Assembly (NCBI GenBank): GCA_025786725.1
Contig: JAHLTZ010000012.1
Span: forward strand, 62,001-126,000
Length of the DNA stretch: 64,000 nucleotides
Direction of reading: 5' to 3'
Source: Syncephalis fuscata
Lineage: Eukaryota > Zoopagomycota > Zoopagomycetes > Zoopagales > Piptocephalidaceae
The position numbers were made by a program, and so were the translations under genes. The notes beneath the pieces were generated by a model, which had not been told where the DNA came from, searched no databases, and saw only the letters and a list, made by a program, of their open reading frames with translations. This document shows positions 54,223 through 64,000 of this stretch, one piece after another; the stretch's first letter is position 1; each line of letters begins with the position of its first letter.

Positions 54223-56009
54223 TTGAAAATTTAGCAAATAAATACTATATATAGCTAATTTTATTTTTTAAATTGCTAAATTTATACATTTAATGGGTAT
54301 GTTATTTATTTCTATATCCTACTTTGCAGTAAACTAATGGCATATTTGATAAGTACATTTGCTTTCATGCGGTTACTTGCTATTCTTTATTATTTACTGC
54401 TCCTATTGCACTAATTACTTTATTGTTTATTTATTTTATATATTGGTATTTAGTTTTATACGACATTTATATTTATTGTACTCACTATTTCACGGCTAAT
54501 ATGCTTTATAATGTACTGCCACTTTGGCTTGCTTGACTTTTAGTATTCATAATCTGTTTGTTACTTTGCCATTACTATCTGTGTTCCACGTATTTATAAA
54601 TATACTCTATCAATTGCACACCCAATAATCTACACCATTGTACTTTTTCTTTTCTTTACACTTGATGGTATTACAGCATCAGGCTGCACAGATGTACTAA
54701 CACTGCACACTTGTTCAGCACCCATACTGGTAATGCTTATAACATCGCTGTTATTACGTATTTACAGTTGCCAGCACGATTATTATGGCAACTATGTAAT
54801 GATATTTCTGCATCAATGGTCTTCCATACTTTATTTTACCACTTGAACAAATCCCTTACCTGTATTTCAATTTACTCAGAGTTTTATATGTACAATGACA
54901 TCCAATTTATAAATTGTATTAGTATATTGTGTATGTCATTTCATTTATTAATTAAATAAAAATAATATTATATATACTCTATTCATCTATATCATTCCCA
55001 TTCTGTCACACACTACTATATATCATGTTAGGACATATTAAATACATTTTATTGTATAGATGTTTCAATACACTTCACTCATTCCACTCATTACATTATA
55101 TCCACTATAATTTCAACATCGTTTTTATATTTTCTTATGTAAATATATTATTTTATGTATCATTCTATACTCGCCTATTCTTCATTTACCAAAACTATTT
55201 TTATTTTTGTTCTAGCACCATTATTAATAAATCTCACTAATGTCAGTCATCTGTCATGCATATATGCTCAATAGCTTTAACATTGCTAATCTCGTTTAAT
55301 ATTGCGTACTTAGTATAATGTTTATCATTTTATTATATATTGGTCATACGCTGTCTATAGCCGTTGTCGGTATGGTTCCAACTCTTTTATTAATAAAATT
55401 GACATATCGCAGTTTGTTCACTGAGTTATATTGATAGAACAAATAGTATGAATATGAATTAAGTTGTTTTATTAAGATTATTTATAAATAAACTAGATTA
55501 TGCCAATTAGTTATGCTTTTAATGTTAATCAAGCATAGTAATGATATAGGTAAATGATGGATATATGCATACTGGATAATAAATCTACAATGATGAGTAT
55601 TTGATGATGATGTCACTCACCACCCATCATCATGTTCAACAGGTTGGATGTTATTAAAAATAATTATTTAACCACCAAATCACAATAAATGTAATAATGT
55701 GACGATTAAATAAAACTCACCACTTGCTCCATGTTCAATAGATTGAATATGTAGCTCAATTACGCAGATGTTATTAGAAATAGCCATTTGACCTCTACAT
55801 TAAATTAAATTAATAACAAGTTGCTTAATGTTAATGTACTAACAATATTGCATTTGTTCACTGTATATGTATTTATTGCGCAATTATAACCTATTCATAA
55901 AGTTTTATTGCCAAAACTATGATATCTACATACAAGTGGCCATAAATGATTTATCCAATGGTACTTATAGCATAACAAACAAACTATACAATGTAGTAGA
56001 AAACTTGTA
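54223..56009. other. Intergenic region
   Basis: About 1.8 kb, very T-rich on the plus strand. Short hydrophobic frames at 54711-54959 and 55025-55240 are composition artefacts. Nothing supported. Confidence 0.55.
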
Positions 56010-57101
56010 TTAATTTTTTGGCGAAGATGGTTGGTATATAGGAGGTTGATTACTCTCTGAGCTTTTTATAAAGTAATGTCCTAATGGAGGATGTCGATCA
56101 TAGAGCGGCAGTGGCTCATACTTACCGGTAAGAGAGAATGATTCTGGATGATACAAAACAGTTTCTAAAACTTCTTTAATTTCCTTTATTCTAGCTTCGA
56201 GCCGAGCTTTTAAGCCATCTGGCATTATAATGTCGCCGATATCATCAATCTTAGCAGTGACTTGTTCTGCATTGCTATAGCCTGCAATAACAAGTCCTAT
56301 ATTGTCGCCACCACAAATATCTAACAAGACTATTGTTACGACGCGTATGCAATAGACTAAAATAAAACTTACCGTCTAAGCTGGGATTGACGAACCATCC
56401 AGTAGCAATCAGATATTCCAGGCCTAATTAGCAAACAGTCAGACTAGTTTCCTGTAATAGCCCATATACATACCATCTAAAATCATGTTGGGTAGATTTA
56501 TGATGTATTGATCTCTATCATTTTGATGATAGTGGGCGACTGTGTCGAGATGTTGTCTAAGTGTTACAGTGCATTGGTTTCGAGCAACATAGCAAACTCC
56601 ATCGGCCAAGGCAAATTGGCGCACAGGATACAAGGTATGATATCTTTTTTCAGGAAAAAGTAACCTATTGATACGAAAGCTTTTAATGCTCTGTTTCAAA
56701 GTAATAGCTTAGGCATGGTAAAATTAAGTTTTACTGCTAATTTACCTTGTAAACTTGAATGGTTTTATCCTCACTATCTTTGTTGCCGTTGCCACATGTT
56801 ATTATGGCCGGATCAGAGCGGTATTTTCCATATGCACGAAATACACCGCCAGAAAAGCTAAATTCTTTATCAAGAATAATATCTTTTTGATCCAAGACTG
56901 GCTGTCCTGGAGAGAGTTTAGGTAGATCTATTAACTTGTAGTCTATATGAATCCATTAATCAATCGTCATGTTGGAAGCACAGCATCTGTCTACCCACTA
57001 GATCCCCGTAAAAAAGATGGTGTAGCCAAGCCACAGTTAGAAAGCGTTAATTCTAGAGTGCAAGCGGCAATAATAGCAAGATACTTGAATTGAAATAGCA
57101 T
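56010..57101 (-). CDS. Secreted protein of unknown function, paralogue of 30809-31998
   Basis: Five exons: 57101-56999, 56942-56746, 56690-56474, 56423-56373, 56320-56010; 292 aa. Signal peptide (MLFQFKYLAIIAACTLELTL) followed by a soluble protein with scattered Cys (ITCGNGNK, CYVARNQCTVTL, DICGGDN). A charged helical segment (LKARLEARIKEIKEVLETV) precedes a Pro/Ser-rich tail. Intron phases 1-0-1-1 and exon sizes match the gene at 30809-31998, although residues align only weakly (CYVARNQCTVTL with CYFIVKPECKEKL). The first donor is GTGGGT, needed to keep phase. No known family recognised. Confidence 0.7.
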
Positions 57102-59057
57102 TATAAACGTAATTTTATTAAGGAGGAAGGGCATGTAAAAAAGTAATAAAAATTGGTATTCTGACCAGAAATTCTAGATTTTATACTAAATTGAATAATT
57201 TGCTTTTGGATATGCCAGCTCGAGATATACACAAAAGTGGCAAAAGTGGAATTTTTATTGTGATGACACGCAATAGAAGTATACCAGAATGGAAACCACG
57301 TTTTCTAATACCAAATTAAGCATGTACAAAAATGCGGGGATTGAAAATGAATGACGACTAATAAGCTCAATGACATATGATTATTTGATTAACATGACAG
57401 CCATGTTTACTGTAAGAATAAACCTACTTTGCTGTTGCTATCGTATGTGATAATGTCGTATAACAGCTATGAAGAAAATCCACTACGTAGAATAGATTAT
57501 TAATTGTAGCAGATAGTTTTTAAACAATGCCACGTGTATTAAATATTCAAATATTTCATGAAAATAGAATCTATTGCTTAATGTGGCTAAATTTGCAAGT
57601 GTTTAAATCCAAGGCATCTATGAATATCACTGCCACATGACATTATATAGATATACAGAAATGCTTAATCAAATCGGTCTTTTAAACCTTGTATAATTTA
57701 TAATAGTTTAATGTTTGAGCAGTCAGAAACAGTCTAATTCGAGAAAATTTCATATATAGTCTTTTATATGGAACCAAGTTTCCTCTTTTGCATAACTTTT
57801 TGGAAACTTTATTTAGTAAAAAAACGTAAAAATAAGGGCCTAATACTAAAAATACCTGGTAAACTAAAACTTTAGGCCAAAGTTTATGAAAACAAGCGCA
57901 TGTTTTTGTCGATGCAAGCACTGTTTGGACAAAAAGCAAATTGCACAATTGGTTGCTCTTTATTTCTATCACAATGGAGTAAAAATTCAGATTGCTGATA
58001 TATTAAAAATTAAAAAACCTTTGTTACATGAAAGTAGTGTGCGTTGAAAAAGTTCACAAAGTAGCGAATGTAATCTAGTGTTTAATATGACGAAAGCAAC
58101 GTAGTTATAAATCAAGCATAAAGCAGTTGAATCATCCAATTATACACATTTAATTTTCATTAAAAATAGTGTATTTCAAATTTATTATTAAGAAAAACGA
58201 GTACCACTACCGTTAAAATAGTCAATGCATACGTATTGCTTATGCGGATTCCAACGTTGGCTACATAATAAACTGGTCACGGCTATTAGGGGCAACAGAG
58301 GATGATGTTATCATAGCTAATTTACTACAAAATGACACTTGTTTTAGGTGTTTATCCACTTGCTCCGCCTTGGCTTATTCTATACATACAATATAAATTA
58401 CTCATCATTTTTCCTACAAGGCTAGTAAAACTTGCCCACCTGATAGTTTTATCAAGCAAGCGTGCAGCTATAAATGATTGCTTTACGCTGTTATTAAGTA
58501 TGAAAACCGATTTTAAAATAAATACTACTTTTTATCATTTGATAATGGACAGTAACAAAATTGTGTCTGTGGCATTGAATAGCAATACATCACGCTATCG
58601 CCAGCCATCTACATGATGATATGTATGTGTCTTTTGTATGTAACTTGGATAGACGTATACTTGTTAATGGGTCCATCGATGTCACAATGAGTTTTGGATT
58701 TAATCTGCTTGCGCAGTCGGCCGCCTATCAAGGGCGATACATAGTCTGGTAGACTTCCACTCGAAACCGTTTTTCATTGTTGTTATCGTCTGGGTGCCCA
58801 TACAATTAAAAAAAGCCTGGACACATGATAGCTAAGGTGAAATTAAAAGAACAACGTGCTGCATCAAACTGGAATTTAATAAACTAGCCAATTGCCCTGT
58901 ATAATAGACAAAAAGGACTGTAATCGCAAGATGTACTTTTTATTTTATTATTATCCGATTATAGCCACTTTGATCATCGATCAGCCATTGAAACGTAGCA
59001 TTACAGCCAATATTGCATTATATATTGATATTTTATGAATTTGACAAAGCTTGTACA
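57102..59057. other. Intergenic region upstream of the second 7TM gene
   Basis: About 1.96 kb. Open frames at 57682-57972 (minus) and 58332-58616 (plus) lack splice or family support. Sequence is less AT-extreme near 58680-58760, possibly decayed coding DNA, but I could not identify it. Confidence 0.45.
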
Positions 59058-60329
59058 ATGAGGTTACCTGATGTGTCGACTGGGCTTCCCTGTAATCCCT
59101 CTAGCAATGTCTATGATTGTCGAGATTATGCCAAGTTTTTCTATGTTGTAGTTTCCAACTGGATTGGGGCGTTCATAGTTTTTGTCGGCGCTATGGCTGT
59201 GCTTTACTATCGATGGCGGTATGGTCTATTTGGAGGACTATATCGCCGTATCAACAACTATTGGATTCCTGTCCCAATTGACTCATTTATGATATGCATT
59301 ATTATGGGTGAATTTATACGAGCCACCAAACACACGCTTGTATTACTAGATTGGCCCAAATCAATGCTTTTCCGCGACACGATGAACATGGTTGTAACGG
59401 TTTTGGATGCACTCGGTGTAGCCATGCTCACAGTAGGCATCATTAGCCATATTCCGTCTACGTTCACCCAACGCACCCAACACTATCCTATGGCGTCAGC
59501 AGCACAAGGATATTCAGAATCATACCTGCGAATCCTAGTACCAAGTACAAAATATCTATTTTGGATCTCTTTGTGCTTTTTTATACAGATGGTAGTCATC
59601 AACGTTAGTATGGGTGCGTTGGTGGGATGGGCTAAAGACCACGGAGTGAAGAGTATAGCATCTACAGCTGAAAAGATGGAAGCGCTATGTATGGCCATTT
59701 CTATCCTTACAATCGTGATCATCAACTGTTATTACTGCTACGGATTTTACCGCGTTCTGCATGCGCATGTCAACAAACTACAATACAGCTGTAGTGGTCG
59801 GCGCGATGCCGCACGTTGCTATCGTAATATCTTTTTAGCTGTTGCAATTCTATTCTCTGCATCAAGCTTGTTTGCCATCATGATTGGCGTATTTGATCGA
59901 CAGATTCGTAGTCGGACTGATTTGCGTATTATTATTGCTGTATTGCAGTTTTCTGTCGTCTATCCTATACTTGCCCTAGCTATTCTGTACAACATATGGC
60001 GGACATCACAACTACAAGTCCACCGCAATGCTGTGACAACATTGGCTACTGGTTCGTCCAAATCACCAGGTCCTTTATTAAATGGCAAACAGGACTACCC
60101 CACAGGAACGACAGCAATGACAGTCACTGATATTGCTGGTGATTGCAGTGGTGTCATGGAGCCCACATTGGTTTGGCAAACGTTCATTTCAGGCAATGCA
60201 CCGACAAATCACGACGTAACCTATTTAAATTATTCTACACGTGCTGGTGAAACGGCAAATGATAGCTTGGTTAATAATTACGGGGTCAATTACGACAGTT
60301 TCATTAATAATAATCGCATCATATGTTAA
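59058..60329 (+). CDS. Lineage-specific 7TM protein, paralogue of 10916-12217
   Basis: Single exon, 423 aa; start at the first in-frame ATG (MRLPDVSTGLPCNPSS). Short Cys-bearing extracellular N-terminus (LPCNPSSNVYDC), seven helices, polar tail ending after LVWQTFISG. Shared signatures with 10916: RYGLFGGLY against RHGLFMSLF, WIPVPIDSF against FIPKPMDIF, GIISHIP, PSTKYLFW against PSIRTLYW, CYGFYRVL, YRNIFLA. Same lack of introns. A GPCR-like receptor is inferred from topology only. Positive residues flank the loops as expected for N-out. Confidence 0.77.
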   Translation: MRLPDVSTGLPCNPSSNVYDCRDYAKFFYVVVSNWIGAFIVFVGAMAVLYYRWRYGLFGGLYRRINNYWIPVPIDSFMICIIMGEFIRATKHTLVLLDWPKSMLFRDTMNMVVTVLDALGVAMLTVGIISHIPSTFTQRTQHYPMASAAQGYSESYLRILVPSTKYLFWISLCFFIQMVVINVSMGALVGWAKDHGVKSIASTAEKMEALCMAISILTIVIINCYYCYGFYRVLHAHVNKLQYSCSGRRDAARCYRNIFLAVAILFSASSLFAIMIGVFDRQIRSRTDLRIIIAVLQFSVVYPILALAILYNIWRTSQLQVHRNAVTTLATGSSKSPGPLLNGKQDYPTGTTAMTVTDIAGDCSGVMEPTLVWQTFISGNAPTNHDVTYLNYSTRAGETANDSLVNNYGVNYDSFINNNRIIC

Positions 60330-60754
60330 AGGGTATGGCCACCAACAAAATGCACACTAATCATTCAGGTAAACTACCAAGTATTTGTACACTATTCAGA
60401 AATAAAGCATGATTACTCCAAATAATAAGTTATAGCATGTAGCAATCATCTGTTTAGTGGCTTGTCAATATTTCAAATTATAGTATTGGTGCTGGAACCT
60501 TGAAGTTGATGGTTGCACACCACGTGGCGGCATAGTTTCAATATGCGGATACTCGGCTTTCGCGGTGCCGTCCTATTTTCAAACATATGGTATGTTCGAT
60601 TATAAAATGCTCTTTGTTGTAGTCACCACCAGGCAGAGTCATTAATGCCCCTTCTTTTCCGTTAGTTACGCTCTTGGCTATATTGTGTTTTTTATGATTT
60701 TTTACAAATACTTTTGTCCACTATAGCAATAGCAGTAACAATACCAGTAAAGCC
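60330..60754. other. Gap between 7TM and secreted gene
   Basis: About 425 bp; a short GC-richer patch at about 60500-60580 is unexplained. Likely promoter of the next gene. Confidence 0.45.
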
Positions 60755-61589
60755 ATGAAGTTTCTAAACATATTTTTTATTATAAGTTGCTGTTCAGCAG
60801 CAGTCTATGCTACTCCGACTTTGTCGTCGGATGCTCGAACATCCTATGCTTTATTTCTCAATAATTACCGGCAAGAGACGTTGCCTCAAGCTATTCCTGA
60901 TCTAAAAAAGTTCCTGGCAACGGATAAATTTATTAGCAGTGCAGCAGCTGGTACAGTTGACGAGAACTTGGTTACTTTAGCTCAGCTACGGTATCAAGTT
61001 CAGCATACAAGCTCAGTTGTTCTATCCTATACCGAACTCGGTATATTGAAAGAATGGCTAGATACGCGTGAAAATCAACCAGCTACGGCTCAGGCCAACG
61101 AGGTGCTTAAAACGCTGCAAAAGCTTTATTTTGGTCTTGATAGTGTCGATAGTAGTCGTACCTTTACCGCACTCGTAAATGGCCATATTGAGCTCGAGGG
61201 ATTGTACACGAAGAAACCAATGGGCTTTTGGACTATTCAAGAGTTTATTTCTTTTCTTCAGTATCCAGCAATGTAAGTTAAATTACATAAATTGAATATA
61301 GATTGATTTATTTACCCAATTGATTATTAGTAAGCCAGCAGGACTTATCGCTAGTCTTATTGAAACTGGTGAAGATATTTTAAATGATAAACAATCGATT
61401 GACTTACCGTCATCATTGCATAAGCTTGATGTGCACGCCAGTGGTCTAGCTACTTTACTTAAAGAGCGGACGGAAATCACTAGACTGGCCAAAGAAATCC
61501 ACTCGTTCATTTTGACGTCGCCTAATATTGAGCAAATACGCTCAAAACTACACAGCTGGATTGCTTTGTTAAAACAACTAAATAAATAG
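60755..61589 (+). CDS. Secreted alpha-helical protein of unknown function
   Basis: Two exons: 60755-61272 and 61331-61589; 258 aa. Signal peptide (MKFLNIFFIISCCSAAVYAT) and then an almost entirely helical, Cys-free mature protein rich in Leu, Glu, Lys and Ala. The junction AT|T gives PAIKPAGLIASLI, in phase. No membrane helix after the signal. Helical secreted proteins of fungi include surface-binding types, but I see no diagnostic motif, so no function is assigned. Lies between the 7TM paralogue and the SVWC relic. Confidence 0.72.
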
Positions 61590-62159
61590 CTGTTTTACTT
61601 TTGATTTTACATTAAAACATGTAATCTTCTGTCGTGTGGACTTTTAAATGTTCCAAACCATTCAACGGAAGCAAATTGTTATTTTTCACATCAGGGAGGA
61701 AAAAAAAGACGATTTCCTGCCATTAAATCCAATGGATTTTACGATTATATTTTGACTTGATGTAACGATGCAAAGTATGTTTAGTGTTATTACATCGTGT
61801 ATACACATCGTACTGCAATATTTTATATTTTCACATAACATGTATTATGATTTGAGCAAACAGGTGTAATGTTGTTCAGTAATTTACACTAACAGCTCTG
61901 ACTTGTCAAAAACCAGCCAATATGTTAATTTAGCGAACCCATTGGGTTATCAGACAATATTTCGATAGTACTCAGTATCTTGTAGGTTCGACCGTATCAT
62001 AGGCAGCGAGAACGATATAATGGAATTACGAATCATACTGACTATGAAAAAAACCAAACGGTCGCCAATCCAGCATCGCAAAATGTCGTCAGTTTAAATT
62101 GTTGCTTCAATGAGATTAAAATTATTGTTTTAGATTCAAATAGCTGATTAAAATACACT
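61590..62159. other. Gap before the SVWC relic
   Basis: About 570 bp; may include further decayed gene sequence, but no alignment to the SVWC signal-peptide region is visible to me. Confidence 0.45.
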
Positions 62160-62260
62160 GTTTCCTAGTCTATGGATTGTAGAAAATGCAGAAAAGTGCC
62201 CGGTATAAAGAACGCTGCCTTTTCTGCTTGTTATTCTCGCCAAATTACGATAGGGACAAA
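62160..62260 (+). pseudogene. Relic of the SVWC-like gene
   Basis: About 100 bp align without gaps to the end of an SVWC unit at 15257-15520, mostly with transitions. Translation in the homologous frame keeps RKCRKVPG and AAFSACYSR where the gene has KKCKVVPG and AAYPDCCPR, but contains a TAG upstream and loses the final Cys. It sits upstream of repeat copy 2, as the intact gene sits upstream of copy 1. Confidence 0.6.
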
Positions 62261-62362
62261 TTATATTTAAAAAGCCAAACTAAAGCTGCAATCTAATCAC
62301 GGCTCATGTAATTAATTAAATAATTAAACAAATGTATTGAGTGCTATGTTCTTTGATTTATT

Positions 62363-63546
62363 TATATACAAAGCTTCAATTTATTCTTAGATCTATTTCA
62401 CTGACTAATATATACCATTATTACGTAAATAATTGGACTGGGTCTGATTTTGCCCACTAATTAACTAATTGTATAGTAAATAAATACACTGTATTTATCA
62501 TTAACAGCTAAAATATTGCAGCTATTATAGATGTTTACAGTTAGCTATAAATGCAACATGCTAGATTGCAAACTATAGCAAACATCAAGGCTACACTTAT
62601 ACAATAGTGTTGGGTATCAGAGCGCAAATGTTAAAATATAACTGTTATTAACAACAAATTGTTTATTTTGAATACCAAATGATAGCTTTTAAAGATAGCT
62701 TTAGTATTTAAGGCTGTGTTGATATACTGCCATTGCTTACACTGACTAAATATGCATGCAGTTTAGTACAATTGCCAATTTTATACCCAGTCTTTTTCTA
62801 GCATAAATTGCACATTTTGATAACAGTAATATGCGCGCTAGGAACAAATTATAATAACTAATAAAAGAACAAAAATCAAATTGAATATAGTATTATTCCT
62901 ATTTACAGCTTATCTATTTGGTTCAACCAATGTTTTGCTTACCATATATTTATTAGTTTCTGCTAGCGTATATAATACTTTTGGTTTGTTCAGCGACTTT
63001 TTAGTTAGTTACTACATGCAAAAATGTATCAATTAGAACAAATCAATTACAGACGTATTTGCTAAATTGTAACATCTATTACAGCTATTTAATAAATGTG
63101 GTCGTAATCAATATGTAGTATAGAATAGCAATAACATTGCTGCTATTCTTATATTCTAAACAACATCTTGTAAGCGTGATTATTAACACACTATGTTATT
63201 ATACAGCTCTGTTAGAATTACACGTGAACAGACAAGAATAATGCATATATCGAATTTCATCATTAATTCCTAACATCAAACAACTGTTACAAAGATATGG
63301 CGAGTAAACATTTGTTGAATATGAACATATGAACAATTACATAATTGATGTTGCTTTTTAGTAATGTATGAAGAAGAGCTTTTAAGTTCTATTCAATATT
63401 AAAAGCATTGCTGGTCTTTAGTTAGATTGTATTTATATTTAATACTATACAAGCTAGTCTTTTTATTATAATTGGGCTGTGCTAATTAATAACAAAAAAT
63501 ATAGCAGCAACGCAATATTAACCAAATGAAATAACACATTGTATTT
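62363..63546 (+). repeat. 1.2-kb dispersed noncoding direct repeat, copy 2
   Basis: Counterpart of 15646-16830, same orientation, 46.7 kb apart. Differences are scattered single bases and small indels. No open frame. Confidence 0.92.
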
Positions 63547-64000
63547 TAAGTGTTAAGTATTAACAAAGATTTAAGGCTAAACAATAAATAGCTTTAAGAT
63601 AAAGCATTACTTAGTCATCTAACTTCCAGCTTTTAGAATCAAATTGTAACAGCATTGTTATTACGTATAACAAAAATGGTCAGCTATAGTCATTTTGTTA
63701 CACATATTTGTCTCACGTGCTATTAACTATGGTCATTATGCAAATGCCTGCTTATTTGTTTATAGTTAGAATAATCGTGTAAACACTTTGACATCAATGT
63801 GCAATATCCATGAGTGTTATAAAATGCTTATTCTTTTATTTTCAATAACTATGACTGTGATCAAAACCTGCCATTCTTTGTTTCTAATAACCATGGCCAT
63901 TTTAAAAGCGATTTTGGTGTAATTAGGTGGTAAAAGACAATAAAATGCGAACTAAGAAGCAATAATACTTATTTATTTAATAATAAACTAACAGTATTAT
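63547..64000. other. Terminal gap
   Basis: About 450 bp AT-rich sequence to the window end, no feature recognised. Confidence 0.5.

Noticed and set aside
58332-58616. 94-codon frame upstream of the second 7TM gene
   Set aside because: Compared by eye with the 7TM proteins and secreted genes; no shared motifs, no splice-consistent partner exon.

Overview
The window looks like nuclear DNA of an early-diverging fungus. Genes are broken by many short GT-AG introns (about 45-90 nt), intergenic DNA is very AT-rich, ADE5,7 is the fungal two-enzyme (GARS-AIRS) form, and a CBP4-type gene is present. An Integrator subunit (INTS9) argues against Dikarya, as far as I know. Exon joins below were worked out by hand from splice signals, reading phase and family similarity. 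No transcript evidence was available.

Housekeeping blocks. 0.2-6.4 kb: nucleotide-sugar transporter, TRM8, EAF3, EMC8. 17.0-28.9 kb: INTS9, TCD-type tRNA dehydratase, a membrane protein, bL9m, RER1. 32.7-53.8 kb: KHDC4-type KH protein, TBC RabGAP, TPI, a repeat protein with Jupiter/HN1-like motifs, an Asn/His-rich protein, an m3C tRNA methyltransferase, eL20, CBP4, 6-phosphogluconolactonase, TFB1M and ADE5,7. A tRNA-Asn lies at 54.15 kb. Several pairs are divergent over 150-260 bp or convergent over about 100 bp.

Accessory blocks. 8.7-16.8 kb and 56.0-63.5 kb hold lineage-specific membrane and secreted proteins: a PA-like-ectodomain 7TM protein, two paralogous 7TM proteins, a two-unit cysteine-rich secreted protein resembling arthropod SVWC proteins, a truncated ADE4 copy, two secreted proteins with the same intron phases (one of them at 30.8-32.0 kb, between the blocks), and a helical secreted protein. 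The two blocks share the order 7TM, SVWC, 1.2-kb noncoding repeat on the same strand. In the second block the SVWC copy is a relic. This looks like an old segmental duplication.

The most remarkable locus is at 20158-21932 (minus strand), next to INTS9. A signal-peptide exon is followed by a run of about twenty 64-82 nt introns separated by exons of only three nucleotides (nineteen single-codon exons and one of 15 nt). Every internal exon is flanked by NAG and a GT donor. Joined together they continue the frame set by exon 1 for 27 codons to a stop, giving a 58-residue secreted peptide with KR sites. This is a micro-exon gene in which almost every codon is its own exon.

At least nine places in six genes appear to lack one base, usually from a doubled base, relative to clear coding similarity. 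I read these as assembly errors rather than real mutations.
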